A stretch of 64,000 nt of DNA from G963677445 sp963678275 (GTDB taxonomy: Bacteria > Bacteroidota > Ignavibacteria > Ignavibacteriales > Melioribacteraceae): the NCBI GenBank assembly GCA_963678275.1, contig OY782765.1, forward strand, positions 2,294,001 to 2,358,000. The letters run 5' to 3'. This document shows positions 28,200-36,032 of the stretch, in pieces. The stretch's first letter is position 1. Every line of letters begins with the position of its first letter. Below the pieces are notes generated by a model. The model saw only the letters and a list, made by a program, of their open reading frames with translations, was not told the DNA's origin and ran no database searches. Both the position numbers and the translations under genes were made by a program.

Positions 28200-28735
28200 A
28201 ATACAGGCCTCCTGACATCAGAAACATAAAGTATTGAAATAAAACAACATAGATTTTTTATTGCGTATATACGTATGCGACTGTTATTAGAAATTCTGTT
28301 AAAAAGAATTGCGTTTATAAGTTCCCTTTGCGTGAAATAATTTGAAATTTACCTCAGCTGGTAAAGCGAGAACCAATGGGGATTGTCATTAATCTTACCA
28401 AATATATTTTATAAGAGATGCCCTTACTTTTTGTCTTGACACAAAAAGTAACAAAAAAGTCAAGACTGCAAAAAAATAAGCTAAAAATCAATTCACTCCG
28501 CTAAAATGAAAGAACTCGGCACATAAAAAGACATGTGCCTCAAACAGCTTTCCTTTTTTAACGCTCCGTTCATTTGATTTTTTTTACGCTTATTTTTTTG
28601 AGGTCGCTTTAAAAGATAAAAACAATATTGAGAGAGGATAACGAAATATTCTTACTGTTATTATTCTGCCAGTTAATGGAAGAAGATGATAAAATAGTTG
28701 CATTTCAATATACGTGATGTCAGGAGCCCTGTAAT
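28200..28735. mobile_element. 530-bp non-autonomous transposable element, copy E2
   Basis: Termini match E1: left TACAGGCCTCCTGACATCA (one mismatch) at 28202-28220, right complement of the perfect repeat at 28715-28733, AAT directly repeated at both flanks. The body equals E1 except that about 470 bases are missing between TTTGCGTGAAATAAT and TTGAAATTT, with ATAAT shared at both E1 breakpoints. It keeps the fold-back tail. No coding potential. Confidence 0.85.
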
Positions 28736-29110
28736 AGGGTTTAATATTGCCTGGTTATTACCTCCGCTAATAAGATCAAATAATCCGGGATAAGTTTTTT
28801 TTTGAGTTTTTCGTGGGATTTTGTGTTTTTGTGATTTTGTGGCGTTTTCCACCTAAATCTGCGAGATCAGCGAAATCAGAAAAATCTGCAGATAACCCGG
28901 CCTCTTTAATTGTTCATTATTCATTATTAATTATTAATTGTTAATTGTATCTTTCCATTTTGCGCAAAATTAAAAACTCATTTACATACTCTAACTCGCG
29001 ATCTTTTGCTAAAAGACGGATAGAAAAAATATACAATCCCCAATATTCCCGGGAAAGCCAATTCGTAATTCGTAATTTCCTATAAAATCAGGCTCTTGCA
29101 GAAATAAACT
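28736..29110. other. intergenic DNA, no gene
   Basis: AT-rich, with short motifs shared among intergenic regions of this window (CTAAATCTGCGAGATC-type, TTATTAATTATTAATTG, and an inverted CAATTCGTAATTCGTAATT copy at about 29059). Nothing else is seen. Confidence 0.4.
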
Positions 29111-29668
29111 CTATTCCCCATCCTCACACCATGGATAATAACCGCGGTAAAATTCCGCGCTGCCGGTCGGAGCCGTGGCGAGATTAAGGGTAATTTCGAT
29201 CGGATCGTTTGTTTCCGGCGCGAGAGGTTCGGAAATTTTTAAAGTATAAGTCATCGGACTCACATTCTCTATTTCAATCTCCATATCAAAAAGACAGTTG
29301 CAGTGGCATTTCATCGCGCCGTCATCCTCTTTTTCAACGATATTAATTACATTCCCGCTGACTGTTATATCTGCCAAAAGAGTTCCTGGACAGCAGTTAA
29401 ACCCGCAGTTCAATCTTTTGAGCAGCAGTTTGTTACCTCTCAGTTCATAAAAAAGGTATGTTTTGTCACATTCCCGTTCAAAATCGCCGTCGAAATTGAA
29501 CGCTTTAAGCAGCATACCGGGATCCGGATATCCCCCGCAATCACTGAATGCTGTTACTCCACCGGTTGATTCCCCGGCCGGATCGGAACTGTCGCAGCCT
29601 GACAGAGTGAATAAAAACAGTGCGGAAAAAACTATTACGGCTACAATTATCAGATTATTCTTTTTCAT
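29111..29668 (-). CDS. Cys-rich lipoprotein, tandem paralog B
   Basis: 185 residues from ATG 29668, which overlaps the upstream stop (TAATG). Lipobox LSGCDSS. The body has conserved cysteines in SDCGGYPD, LNCGFNCCPG and KCHCNCLFD. It aligns by eye with the preceding gene product over the whole length (NKLLLKRLNCGFNCC versus NKLYITRYNAGFNCC; PMTYTLKI versus AATYSVNV; same YPW ending). The cysteines may be disulfide-bonded or bind metal. No known family recognised. Confidence 0.7.
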   Translation of the reverse strand: MKKNNLIIVAVIVFSALFLFTLSGCDSSDPAGESTGGVTAFSDCGGYPDPGMLLKAFNFDGDFERECDKTYLFYELRGNKLLLKRLNCGFNCCPGTLLADITVSGNVINIVEKEDDGAMKCHCNCLFDMEIEIENVSPMTYTLKISEPLAPETNDPIEITLNLATAPTGSAEFYRGYYPWCEDGE

Positions 29669-30180
29669 TAGAAACCCCATGGATAATGTGATCTTAAAAA
29701 TTCAAATTCTCCCGAAGGATTATTTATTAAATCTATTGTCATCGCAACCGGGGGATCGGAAGAAACGCTATGTAATTCAATAACATTGACCGAATAAGTT
29801 GCCGCGGGAAGATTTTTTATCTCCAGAGTATAGTCATAAAGACACAAACAATCGCAGGGCGATCCCTCTTCAATTTCCTCTATTGTTATTTCATTATCGT
29901 CAATCAACACTGAAGTCTTGTTTTCGGCAAGGCAACAGTTGAATCCCGCGTTATATCTTGTAATGTAAAGTTTATTCGCGTGGTACTCATAATAAAAATA
30001 GGTTTTATTATCATCCCTGTTAATAATTAGTGAGTTCTCAAGCTTTACTCTGTCAAATCCTCCACATCCGCTTGTCCCGGTGATATTGCTTCGGTTTCCG
30101 GTTCCTGTAACCGGATTATTGCTGTCGCAGGAAAAGAATGTTAATATTGATAACAACAGGACAATTCTGATGTTTCTCAT
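29668..30180 (-). CDS. Cys-rich lipoprotein, tandem paralog A
   Basis: 170 residues from ATG 30180 with GGAGG upstream. Lipobox LTFFSCDSN. Shares TSGCGGFD, YNAGFNCC and SPCDCLCLYDY with the next gene product, so the pair arose by tandem duplication. Translation of the second gene is coupled by TAATG. Predicted lipid-anchored, mostly beta-strand domain; function unknown. Confidence 0.7.
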   Translation of the reverse strand: MRNIRIVLLLSILTFFSCDSNNPVTGTGNRSNITGTSGCGGFDRVKLENSLIINRDDNKTYFYYEYHANKLYITRYNAGFNCCLAENKTSVLIDDNEITIEEIEEGSPCDCLCLYDYTLEIKNLPAATYSVNVIELHSVSSDPPVAMTIDLINNPSGEFEFLRSHYPWGF

Positions 30181-30505
30181 TCTGCCTCCATATAATTGCA
30201 AAAACAATATAAAACAATTTCAAACTAAAAGTAATGCAAAAAATAGTCATCAACTTTTCAGGTAATGCGGGAAATTTTACATCTATATCTGAAAATTTCC
30301 GCGAATAATTCCCGTCATTAATGAAAACAGACTTTCGATTATCGGGAAATGAAAGGAGAAAATCATAAAAAAAGGTGATTTAGCGCAATTTTAGAGATAT
30401 ATCACACCTTTTTACCCTATAATCTTTTAAATTTGTTACGAAGATAAAGTTAAGGAAAACTTTATCCGGTAAATCGGTTTCTAAGAAGATAAAAAATAAA
30501 CTAAA
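30181..30505. other. intergenic region with one imperfect hairpin
   Basis: No gene. Near 30366-30416, AAAAAGGTGAT pairs with ATCACACCTTTTT (two-base bulge) around a 20-base loop, a possible bidirectional terminator-like stem between divergent genes. Its role is unclear. Confidence 0.35.
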
Positions 30506-31342
30506 TTGAATCCACAACTTCCATACATATTGAAACTGGTTGAAGACGACACTCCCGAAGTACAGGATGCCGTTTTCGGCAGATTGTCGGAATATGGCAC
30601 CGATCTGGAGATCGATCTCGAAGAACTGAAAGGTGAGCTTACTCCGGGCATTATCGCGCGCGTTTCCGATATACTGGAGAAAAACAGAAAAACCTGGATT
30701 ATTAAAGAATGGAATAAGGTTTTTAAATTTCGAGATGAATATGAGAAGCTTGAACATTATCTGAACCTGATTGAAAATTATATACACGGACTTTCCTCAA
30801 TTAACAAAACCGCTATTGTTCTGGATAACCTTGCCAATGAATTTGCCGAAACCGGAGGAGAGGGTCCATTCGATCTGTCCGATTTTCTGTTTGTTCGTAA
30901 AGGAATAAGCGGAACGAAAACCGATTATTACGATCCTTCCAACAGCAGCATATTTTCGGCTGTGAAGGAAAAAAAAGGTTTGCCGATAACTTTGGCCATT
31001 ATATTTCTCCTGGTAGGTAAAAGATTTAATTACCAGATAGAAGGATGTAATTTCCCCGGGCATTTCCTCGCCAAGGTAAATGTGGGAGGACGTTATTATT
31101 ATTTTGACTGCTTCAACGGTGGCAAAATAATGTTCGAAAAAGACCTTTTGATATTAGCCGACCCCGATTCAAAGTATTCAATTCTGAAGCTTTTGCAGAT
31201 GAAAACCGACGCGAGAGTAATTATCCGGAGAGTTTTGAATAATCTGGTGAATGCTTTTAATATCTCAAAAAGGGAAGACCAGGCTAAAGTAATAAAAGAG
31301 CTATTAATTAAAGATGTAAAATCCCCTCCTCCCGACGCCTGA
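30506..31342 (+). CDS. SirB1/transglutaminase-like family protein
   Basis: 278 residues from a TTG start; an in-frame stop lies just upstream and no ATG is near. The core KKGLPITLAIIFLLVGKRF, then GCNFPGHFLAKV and YYYFDCFNGGKIM, is the SirB1-type transglutaminase-like pattern with Cys and His candidates. The N-terminus (TPEVQDAVFGRLSEYG) resembles the usual helical repeat. Members are poorly characterised cytoplasmic proteins. Transcribed alone, convergent to the radical SAM gene 15 bases away. Confidence 0.75.
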   Translation: MNPQLPYILKLVEDDTPEVQDAVFGRLSEYGTDLEIDLEELKGELTPGIIARVSDILEKNRKTWIIKEWNKVFKFRDEYEKLEHYLNLIENYIHGLSSINKTAIVLDNLANEFAETGGEGPFDLSDFLFVRKGISGTKTDYYDPSNSSIFSAVKEKKGLPITLAIIFLLVGKRFNYQIEGCNFPGHFLAKVNVGGRYYYFDCFNGGKIMFEKDLLILADPDSKYSILKLLQMKTDARVIIRRVLNNLVNAFNISKREDQAKVIKELLIKDVKSPPPDA

Positions 31343-31356
31343 GAATTACTGATTTA

Positions 31357-32223
31357 TCATCTGTTTGCGAATCGGGCAAAAAGAGTTTTATCAAGGCGCC
31401 ATAATGGACAACCGCATTTTTTTACATGGCAGCTTTTCCCATGTTTGTTGAAATCAAATCCTTCATAAATATTCCCAAGCTTTCCATCCATCTGGAAACA
31501 ACTCCTGACAGTTCCCCCGGGACTGATAACAGCAACGTTATAGCCCGCATTGCATATTAAATCGGTGTTGAGATAGGCTTTAATATACTCCCTGTCAAGT
31601 GAAAACAGACTGATCTCTTCTTCTGTATAACTTTCAGGATAGATTTTATCTTTATAACTCCCGAAAAAAGGATCGAACCTTAAATCAAGTCTGTTTTTAT
31701 TCGCTAAATTTTTAATCTCACTAAAAATATCTGAGTAACCCGGCCATCCGACAGCTACGGCTTCCACATTAAACCCTTCAGATTTTAGCAGATGAAAATT
31801 TTTCAAAAATTTATCAAGCAATCTATTTTCCGCTAAAGTTTTATAATGGAATGAAGCATGTATGAAAATGATCCTTTCCGGACTGACCATGTTAATAAAT
31901 TCAGGCAGTTTATTATTTACCAGGTTACTGTTTATTGATATAAAATGTTCTTTGGAAAAGTGATGACATGCTTCTGAAAAATTCGGGACCAGAAACGGCT
32001 CGCCTCCGGTAAATCCTATTCGAAAGATTTTACCGGTTTTGGTTAATGAATCCAGAGCGGATTTTATATCAATGGAATATATACCGGTCACTCTCTGCTC
32101 ATGCCCGAAACAATATTCACAATCCAGATTACATCCGGTAGTCACATTCCACTGAAGCCAGGCATCATAATGAATATTTTCCCGGCGTGTAATATTTGTT
32201 CTTTTTTCAGAAATTTTGTCCAT
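31357..32223 (-). CDS. radical SAM protein with SPASM-like C-terminal cysteines
   Basis: 288 residues. CNLDCEYC near residue 31 is the radical SAM cluster site; FTGGEPFLVP is the SAM-binding GGEP motif. C-terminal cysteines (CNAGYN, SCFQMDG, CHVKKCGCPLW) resemble a SPASM/twitch auxiliary cluster, as in peptide- or enzyme-modifying enzymes. No obvious peptide substrate lies nearby. The ATG at 32223 abuts the T-run of the upstream gene's terminator, leaving no ribosome site; this is unusual and may mean low or leaderless expression. Confidence 0.8.
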   Translation of the reverse strand: MDKISEKRTNITRRENIHYDAWLQWNVTTGCNLDCEYCFGHEQRVTGIYSIDIKSALDSLTKTGKIFRIGFTGGEPFLVPNFSEACHHFSKEHFISINSNLVNNKLPEFINMVSPERIIFIHASFHYKTLAENRLLDKFLKNFHLLKSEGFNVEAVAVGWPGYSDIFSEIKNLANKNRLDLRFDPFFGSYKDKIYPESYTEEEISLFSLDREYIKAYLNTDLICNAGYNVAVISPGGTVRSCFQMDGKLGNIYEGFDFNKHGKSCHVKKCGCPLWRLDKTLFARFANR

Positions 32224-32224
32224 A

Positions 32225-32258
32225 ACAAAAAAAAGGGCGCTATGAGCGCCCTTTTAAA
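32225..32258 (-). terminator. intrinsic terminator after the T9SS cargo gene
   Basis: AAAGGGCGCTCATAGCGCCC (minus strand) forms a GC-rich stem followed by eight Ts, directly before the ATG of the radical SAM gene. Confidence 0.9.
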
Positions 32259-32275
32259 ATCTCAAACAGATTAAT

Positions 32276-35134
32276 TTATTTGAGCAGAATCATTTTCTTT
32301 GAGTCGGTAAATGACGTGCCATCGTCACCACGAGCTTCAAGTTTGTAGAAATAAATTCCGCTGCTGAGTTTATAATCAGTAGTTGTGTTAAAATCAATCA
32401 CATGATTACCGGCGCTTAAATCATTATCCAATATTGTAAGAACTTCTTCACCAATAACATTATAAATAGTCATTGTCACTTTCGCGCTTACAGGAAGACT
32501 GAATGATATTTTGGTGGAAGGATTAAAGGGGTTAGGATAATTCTGGCCGAGAATATAGTTATCCGGAATTGTGCTTTCATCATCCTCAACTCCCGCTACT
32601 ATTGTTGAGTTGGTCGCGGTAATACCGTTTATTCTTACGAAACCGTTGATTTTACCAAGATCGGTCGCGGCGCCTGTGGCGGGATCAATATCGAGCAGAT
32701 AACTGCTTGCGGCAAATCCGTGATAAATTCCCCACATTTTACCATCACCGTCAAATGTGACCGCCTGAATATTTTTGCCGATGCCTGTGGAGCCGACCAG
32801 AGTTTCATCACCTGTCGCGATATCGATGGTGTAAATATTATCATCATTGCTTTCATCTGTGCAGAGATAAAGCTGATTGGATGTATGATCAAATGCCATA
32901 CACATCGCGGTAACATTAAGAGAACCCATTTCGGTAGTTTCACCGGTTTCAATGTCAATAGTATAATATCTCTTATTGGCTGTTGTTCCGTAAAGAGCTC
33001 CGGTATTATCATAAGCTATCGCGTGGAAATACATATTCTCTTTTGTAAAAAGCTTATAGGCGTCTCCGCCGGTTCCGTTTATTCTGTAGAAAGTGGTATT
33101 ATCATCCTTGGCTACAATACCTATAAGCTGATTGGTCTCCGGATGATTGGTTATACTGAATACATCGGCATAAGCTCCGCCTTCTCCTACTTCGGCAGGC
33201 GTCATTGTAAATGGATCGATGTAAAGAAGCTGATTGCCCGATTTTGTATAACAATATATTTTTCCATCATCAATTGCGTTTATACTGAAACCAAAGCCTC
33301 TTAAAGTTACTTCATATTGAGGTGTGTCGGGATCGTTCGATTCGATGACTAACTGATCAACTACTTCGCCGGAGTCAGTCGGGGCAAAAACATATTCCAG
33401 AACGAGAGAATCGTATGAGGCCAAAACATAAGGATAAGTGACACTATTTTGCAAGACGAATTCAGAAGCTGAATTTGAAGCGGAACTTATGGTAAGATCT
33501 GTATCGCCATAATTTTTAACAACGACATTCTGAACTTCACTATTTAATGTCGCTTCAACAAATTCAAAATCAATATAGTCTTCCATAGCCTGGACTGTAG
33601 CGCCTTCAAAAGGAACAGTCCTTACTCCGCCAACCCAGGTTCCCCACTGGTTATACCCGGCAACATATTCCGTAAGCACCCAGAAATTGCTTGGATCGGC
33701 AGGATCTGTCCATGCGCCGTTATAATCACCCCAGCGGTTACGATCGCCGCCAAAGGTTTTAATATAATTATCTTCACCTTCTTTAAGCTTCACACTGCCA
33801 ACCGGTTCCTGAGCGCCGGCGCGGAAAATAGTAAAGTACGCGCCCATATATTCATCTATAGAAGAACGGCTGTAAGTTAAAAGCACATCATTATCGGCGC
33901 TGACCGCGAGAGCAGGATAATTGTAATAATGGTCTCCTGAACCCATCTGCCAGTCACTGACAACACCCCATGTATCTGTGTTTAAAGCAAGATATCTGAC
34001 TGCCGAACCATTGGTTCCCGAAAGTCTTGAAGCATGAGTGATATGAAGCAGACCATCACGGTAAACAGGTTCATTCCTGATATTACATCCGCCATCATCA
34101 ATAGCTGGATTACCCCCGCCAAGCTGCTGAACAGAAGGAGGCGCCTGATAGGCTGCCACTGATCTTACATGAGTGGATATGGAGGGATTACCCAAAGGAT
34201 CAGTTAAAATGAAATAATAAATATATGAACTTCCACCCTGGAATGAACGGGCAAAATAATATTCGTCATGAGCTTCCATCATCCTTGAGGGACGGATACC
34301 GAAATGTGGAAGGTTCCAGAAATCTTTGTAGTTAAGAACACCGGCGGTATTCGCGTATAGATCAGTTTTATTAAAAATTCTGATCTTTGAGTACTGGTAC
34401 GTAGCGTCGGCGTTAAGACCAAATGTAAACTGGTTTGAAGTCAGATATACTGCTTTATCATCATACCCGACACCCTGGTAATCAGCCCAGTTTCCTGAAG
34501 GAGAGTTACCGTTCACATTGGATGGAACAGCCCAGTTGTACCAGGTGCCAACGGGATCGCTATCATCAGAAGCCGAGATAAGGAAATATGACTCGCTTGT
34601 CGCGTCATTCTGACTCAGCCATACCATGACCCATCTTTCTTCAAAATGATCATATAGCACTTTAGGGTCAAATGCGTCGGGAGAAGCCAGAACTGAGGAA
34701 TACCATTGATCGGCGCCTATGGTTGCCAGGGTATTTCCTTCTTTGTCAGAAATTCTGAATGATGTGTTTACAGTCTGAATTATATGATCTGGTCCGACCG
34801 CGAGATATGGATCGGGAGGAATCGAATTGGTTTCGGGAATTCCGTCAAAACTGCTGAAAAGGATAACGCTGTCTATCCCCCCTTCAGTTGTTGACATAAC
34901 GCCATAATCAGGCACATTGTTTTTTCCTTCTGTGCCGTCTCCCTGGAATAAATCGTATGCAGGATCGAATTTATTAAATAATCTGAACCGCGCCGGTTTT
35001 TCCGGGGCAGGGCCAAAATTATCGGTATTTACTATTGCTCCCACTGGCGACTGACCGTCTGCCGGTCCTGACTGCGCCGGGATAATAAATGTAATACAGA
35101 GGAAAAGAAGAATAGTTATAAATGTTACTCTCAT
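32276..35134 (-). CDS. large secreted protein with ASPM/SPD-2/Hydin-like domain and T9SS type A sorting domain
   Basis: 952 residues from ATG 35134 with AAGGTGAG upstream; signal peptide MRVTFITILLFLCITFIIPA. The first 500 residues resemble a beta-propeller-like surface domain (GPDHIIQTVNTSFRISDKEG). Residues about 530-620 read as a choice-of-anchor-D/ASH domain (SEVQNVVVKNYGDTDLTISS), followed by YVTN-like repeats (YTIDIETGETTEMGSLN). The end (YILGQNYPNPFNPSTKISFS ... SKKMILLK) is a canonical T9SS sorting domain. Exported to the cell surface; ligand unknown. Monocistronic, with its own terminator. Confidence 0.88.
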   Translation of the reverse strand: MRVTFITILLFLCITFIIPAQSGPADGQSPVGAIVNTDNFGPAPEKPARFRLFNKFDPAYDLFQGDGTEGKNNVPDYGVMSTTEGGIDSVILFSSFDGIPETNSIPPDPYLAVGPDHIIQTVNTSFRISDKEGNTLATIGADQWYSSVLASPDAFDPKVLYDHFEERWVMVWLSQNDATSESYFLISASDDSDPVGTWYNWAVPSNVNGNSPSGNWADYQGVGYDDKAVYLTSNQFTFGLNADATYQYSKIRIFNKTDLYANTAGVLNYKDFWNLPHFGIRPSRMMEAHDEYYFARSFQGGSSYIYYFILTDPLGNPSISTHVRSVAAYQAPPSVQQLGGGNPAIDDGGCNIRNEPVYRDGLLHITHASRLSGTNGSAVRYLALNTDTWGVVSDWQMGSGDHYYNYPALAVSADNDVLLTYSRSSIDEYMGAYFTIFRAGAQEPVGSVKLKEGEDNYIKTFGGDRNRWGDYNGAWTDPADPSNFWVLTEYVAGYNQWGTWVGGVRTVPFEGATVQAMEDYIDFEFVEATLNSEVQNVVVKNYGDTDLTISSASNSASEFVLQNSVTYPYVLASYDSLVLEYVFAPTDSGEVVDQLVIESNDPDTPQYEVTLRGFGFSINAIDDGKIYCYTKSGNQLLYIDPFTMTPAEVGEGGAYADVFSITNHPETNQLIGIVAKDDNTTFYRINGTGGDAYKLFTKENMYFHAIAYDNTGALYGTTANKRYYTIDIETGETTEMGSLNVTAMCMAFDHTSNQLYLCTDESNDDNIYTIDIATGDETLVGSTGIGKNIQAVTFDGDGKMWGIYHGFAASSYLLDIDPATGAATDLGKINGFVRINGITATNSTIVAGVEDDESTIPDNYILGQNYPNPFNPSTKISFSLPVSAKVTMTIYNVIGEEVLTILDNDLSAGNHVIDFNTTTDYKLSSGIYFYKLEARGDDGTSFTDSKKMILLK

Positions 35135-35260
35135 TAGCTCACCTTGTTGGTTAATTAACAAATCTTATGGATAGGGCAAATTAATTATAAAATCTCTTAA
35201 TTGCAATCTGAATAATGACTTAAAATGTTAAACAGGCAGTGGCGCCGGATTTATGGATGA

Positions 35261-35521
35261 CCTCCCATACTTAGCTATGTACGTTATAATGTTGAATATA
35301 TCTCGAAGAAGTTCAAAAAGGCAATAAGAAAATCAGTACTCGACCAGTCATTGCAGATTTATTCTCTGCGCCATAGCTTTTGCTCTAACCTGGCGGCAAT
35401 GAATGTAAACCTTTTTACTATTCAGGAGCTCGCCGGACACCAAAATATAAACACTACTCAAAAATATACCCATGCCAGACACAGCTCGTTAAAAGATGCT
35501 GTTAATGCGTTGAATGGATGA
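35261..35521 (+). pseudogene. C-terminal fragment of a tyrosine recombinase (phage integrase family)
   Basis: 87 codons without start, ending at TGA. YSLRHSFCSNLAAMNVNLF carries the box-II R/H (LRHSF), TIQELAGHQNINTTQKYTHA has the GH and the catalytic Tyr. The N-terminal three quarters of the enzyme are absent. It marks the left side of the accessory island. Confidence 0.8.
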
Positions 35522-35636
35522 AAACGATAAAATAGAAAGATATAAAAAATTGACAAAAATTTTAAAAACTGATAAATTTAAATAACTTAACATTTTAGTG
35601 TTATAACTTGCTAATGAAATCCCAAAGAATTTATAT

Positions 35637-35709
35637 AATCCCTCATTCGTTCCAGTTACCTGGAGACCGGCGGGAACCGGTTAGCAAGCGGATGGGGGAT
35701 TTTTATTTT
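35637..35709 (+). ncRNA. structured leader: three-way junction ending in a U-run
   Basis: AATCCCTCATTCG (35637-35649) pairs fully, allowing G-U, with CGGATGGGGGATT (35689-35701). Inside are two hairpins: TCCAG-TTAC-CTGGA and ACCGG-CGGGAA-CCGGT. TTTATTTT follows. It lies 14 bases before the 35723 gene. It could be a small RNA end, an attenuator or a DNA recombination site; no known RNA family is recognised. Confidence 0.5.
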
Positions 35710-35722
35710 AACAGGGCAACTT

Positions 35723-36031
35723 ATGAATTTTATTTATTCGATATTTATAGGTGTATTTTTTGCATTATTTGAAACACCAACAATTTATGCTATCCCAGCT
35801 TTATTGTTTTTGGTATCAGGTAGAGCAATTAAAGATATTATTTTCAAAAAGGATTTTTTTACCGGCACACCAAGTCAATTTCAACTTTACATTTCAAATA
35901 TTAATAAATCCAATCTTTCAACCAAAAGAGCTTCAGTAAAGTATTTTCTTCAATCCCTTCTTATTGATGGCGTTTTATCAATAACCGCATTTTTTATTGT
36001 TCAGCTCTTATTCAGTAACCAAGGTGAATAA
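35723..36031 (+). CDS. small two-helix membrane protein of the accessory island
   Basis: 102 residues. Helices at residues 2-32 (YSIFIGVFFALFETPTIYAI then LLFLVSG) and near 77-98 (GVLSITAFFIVQLLF), with a polar loop between them. No family recognised. Codon use is visibly AT-rich compared with the core genes. The stop at 36031 is one base before the start of the next gene, so they form an operon behind the structured leader. Confidence 0.6.
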   Translation: MNFIYSIFIGVFFALFETPTIYAIPALLFLVSGRAIKDIIFKKDFFTGTPSQFQLYISNINKSNLSTKRASVKYFLQSLLIDGVLSITAFFIVQLLFSNQGE

Positions 36032-36032
36032 T

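Noticed and set aside
35170..35260. possible attachment-site copy of tRNA-Ala 3' end
   Set aside because: No stretch matching the tRNA 3' end was found near the integrase fragment.
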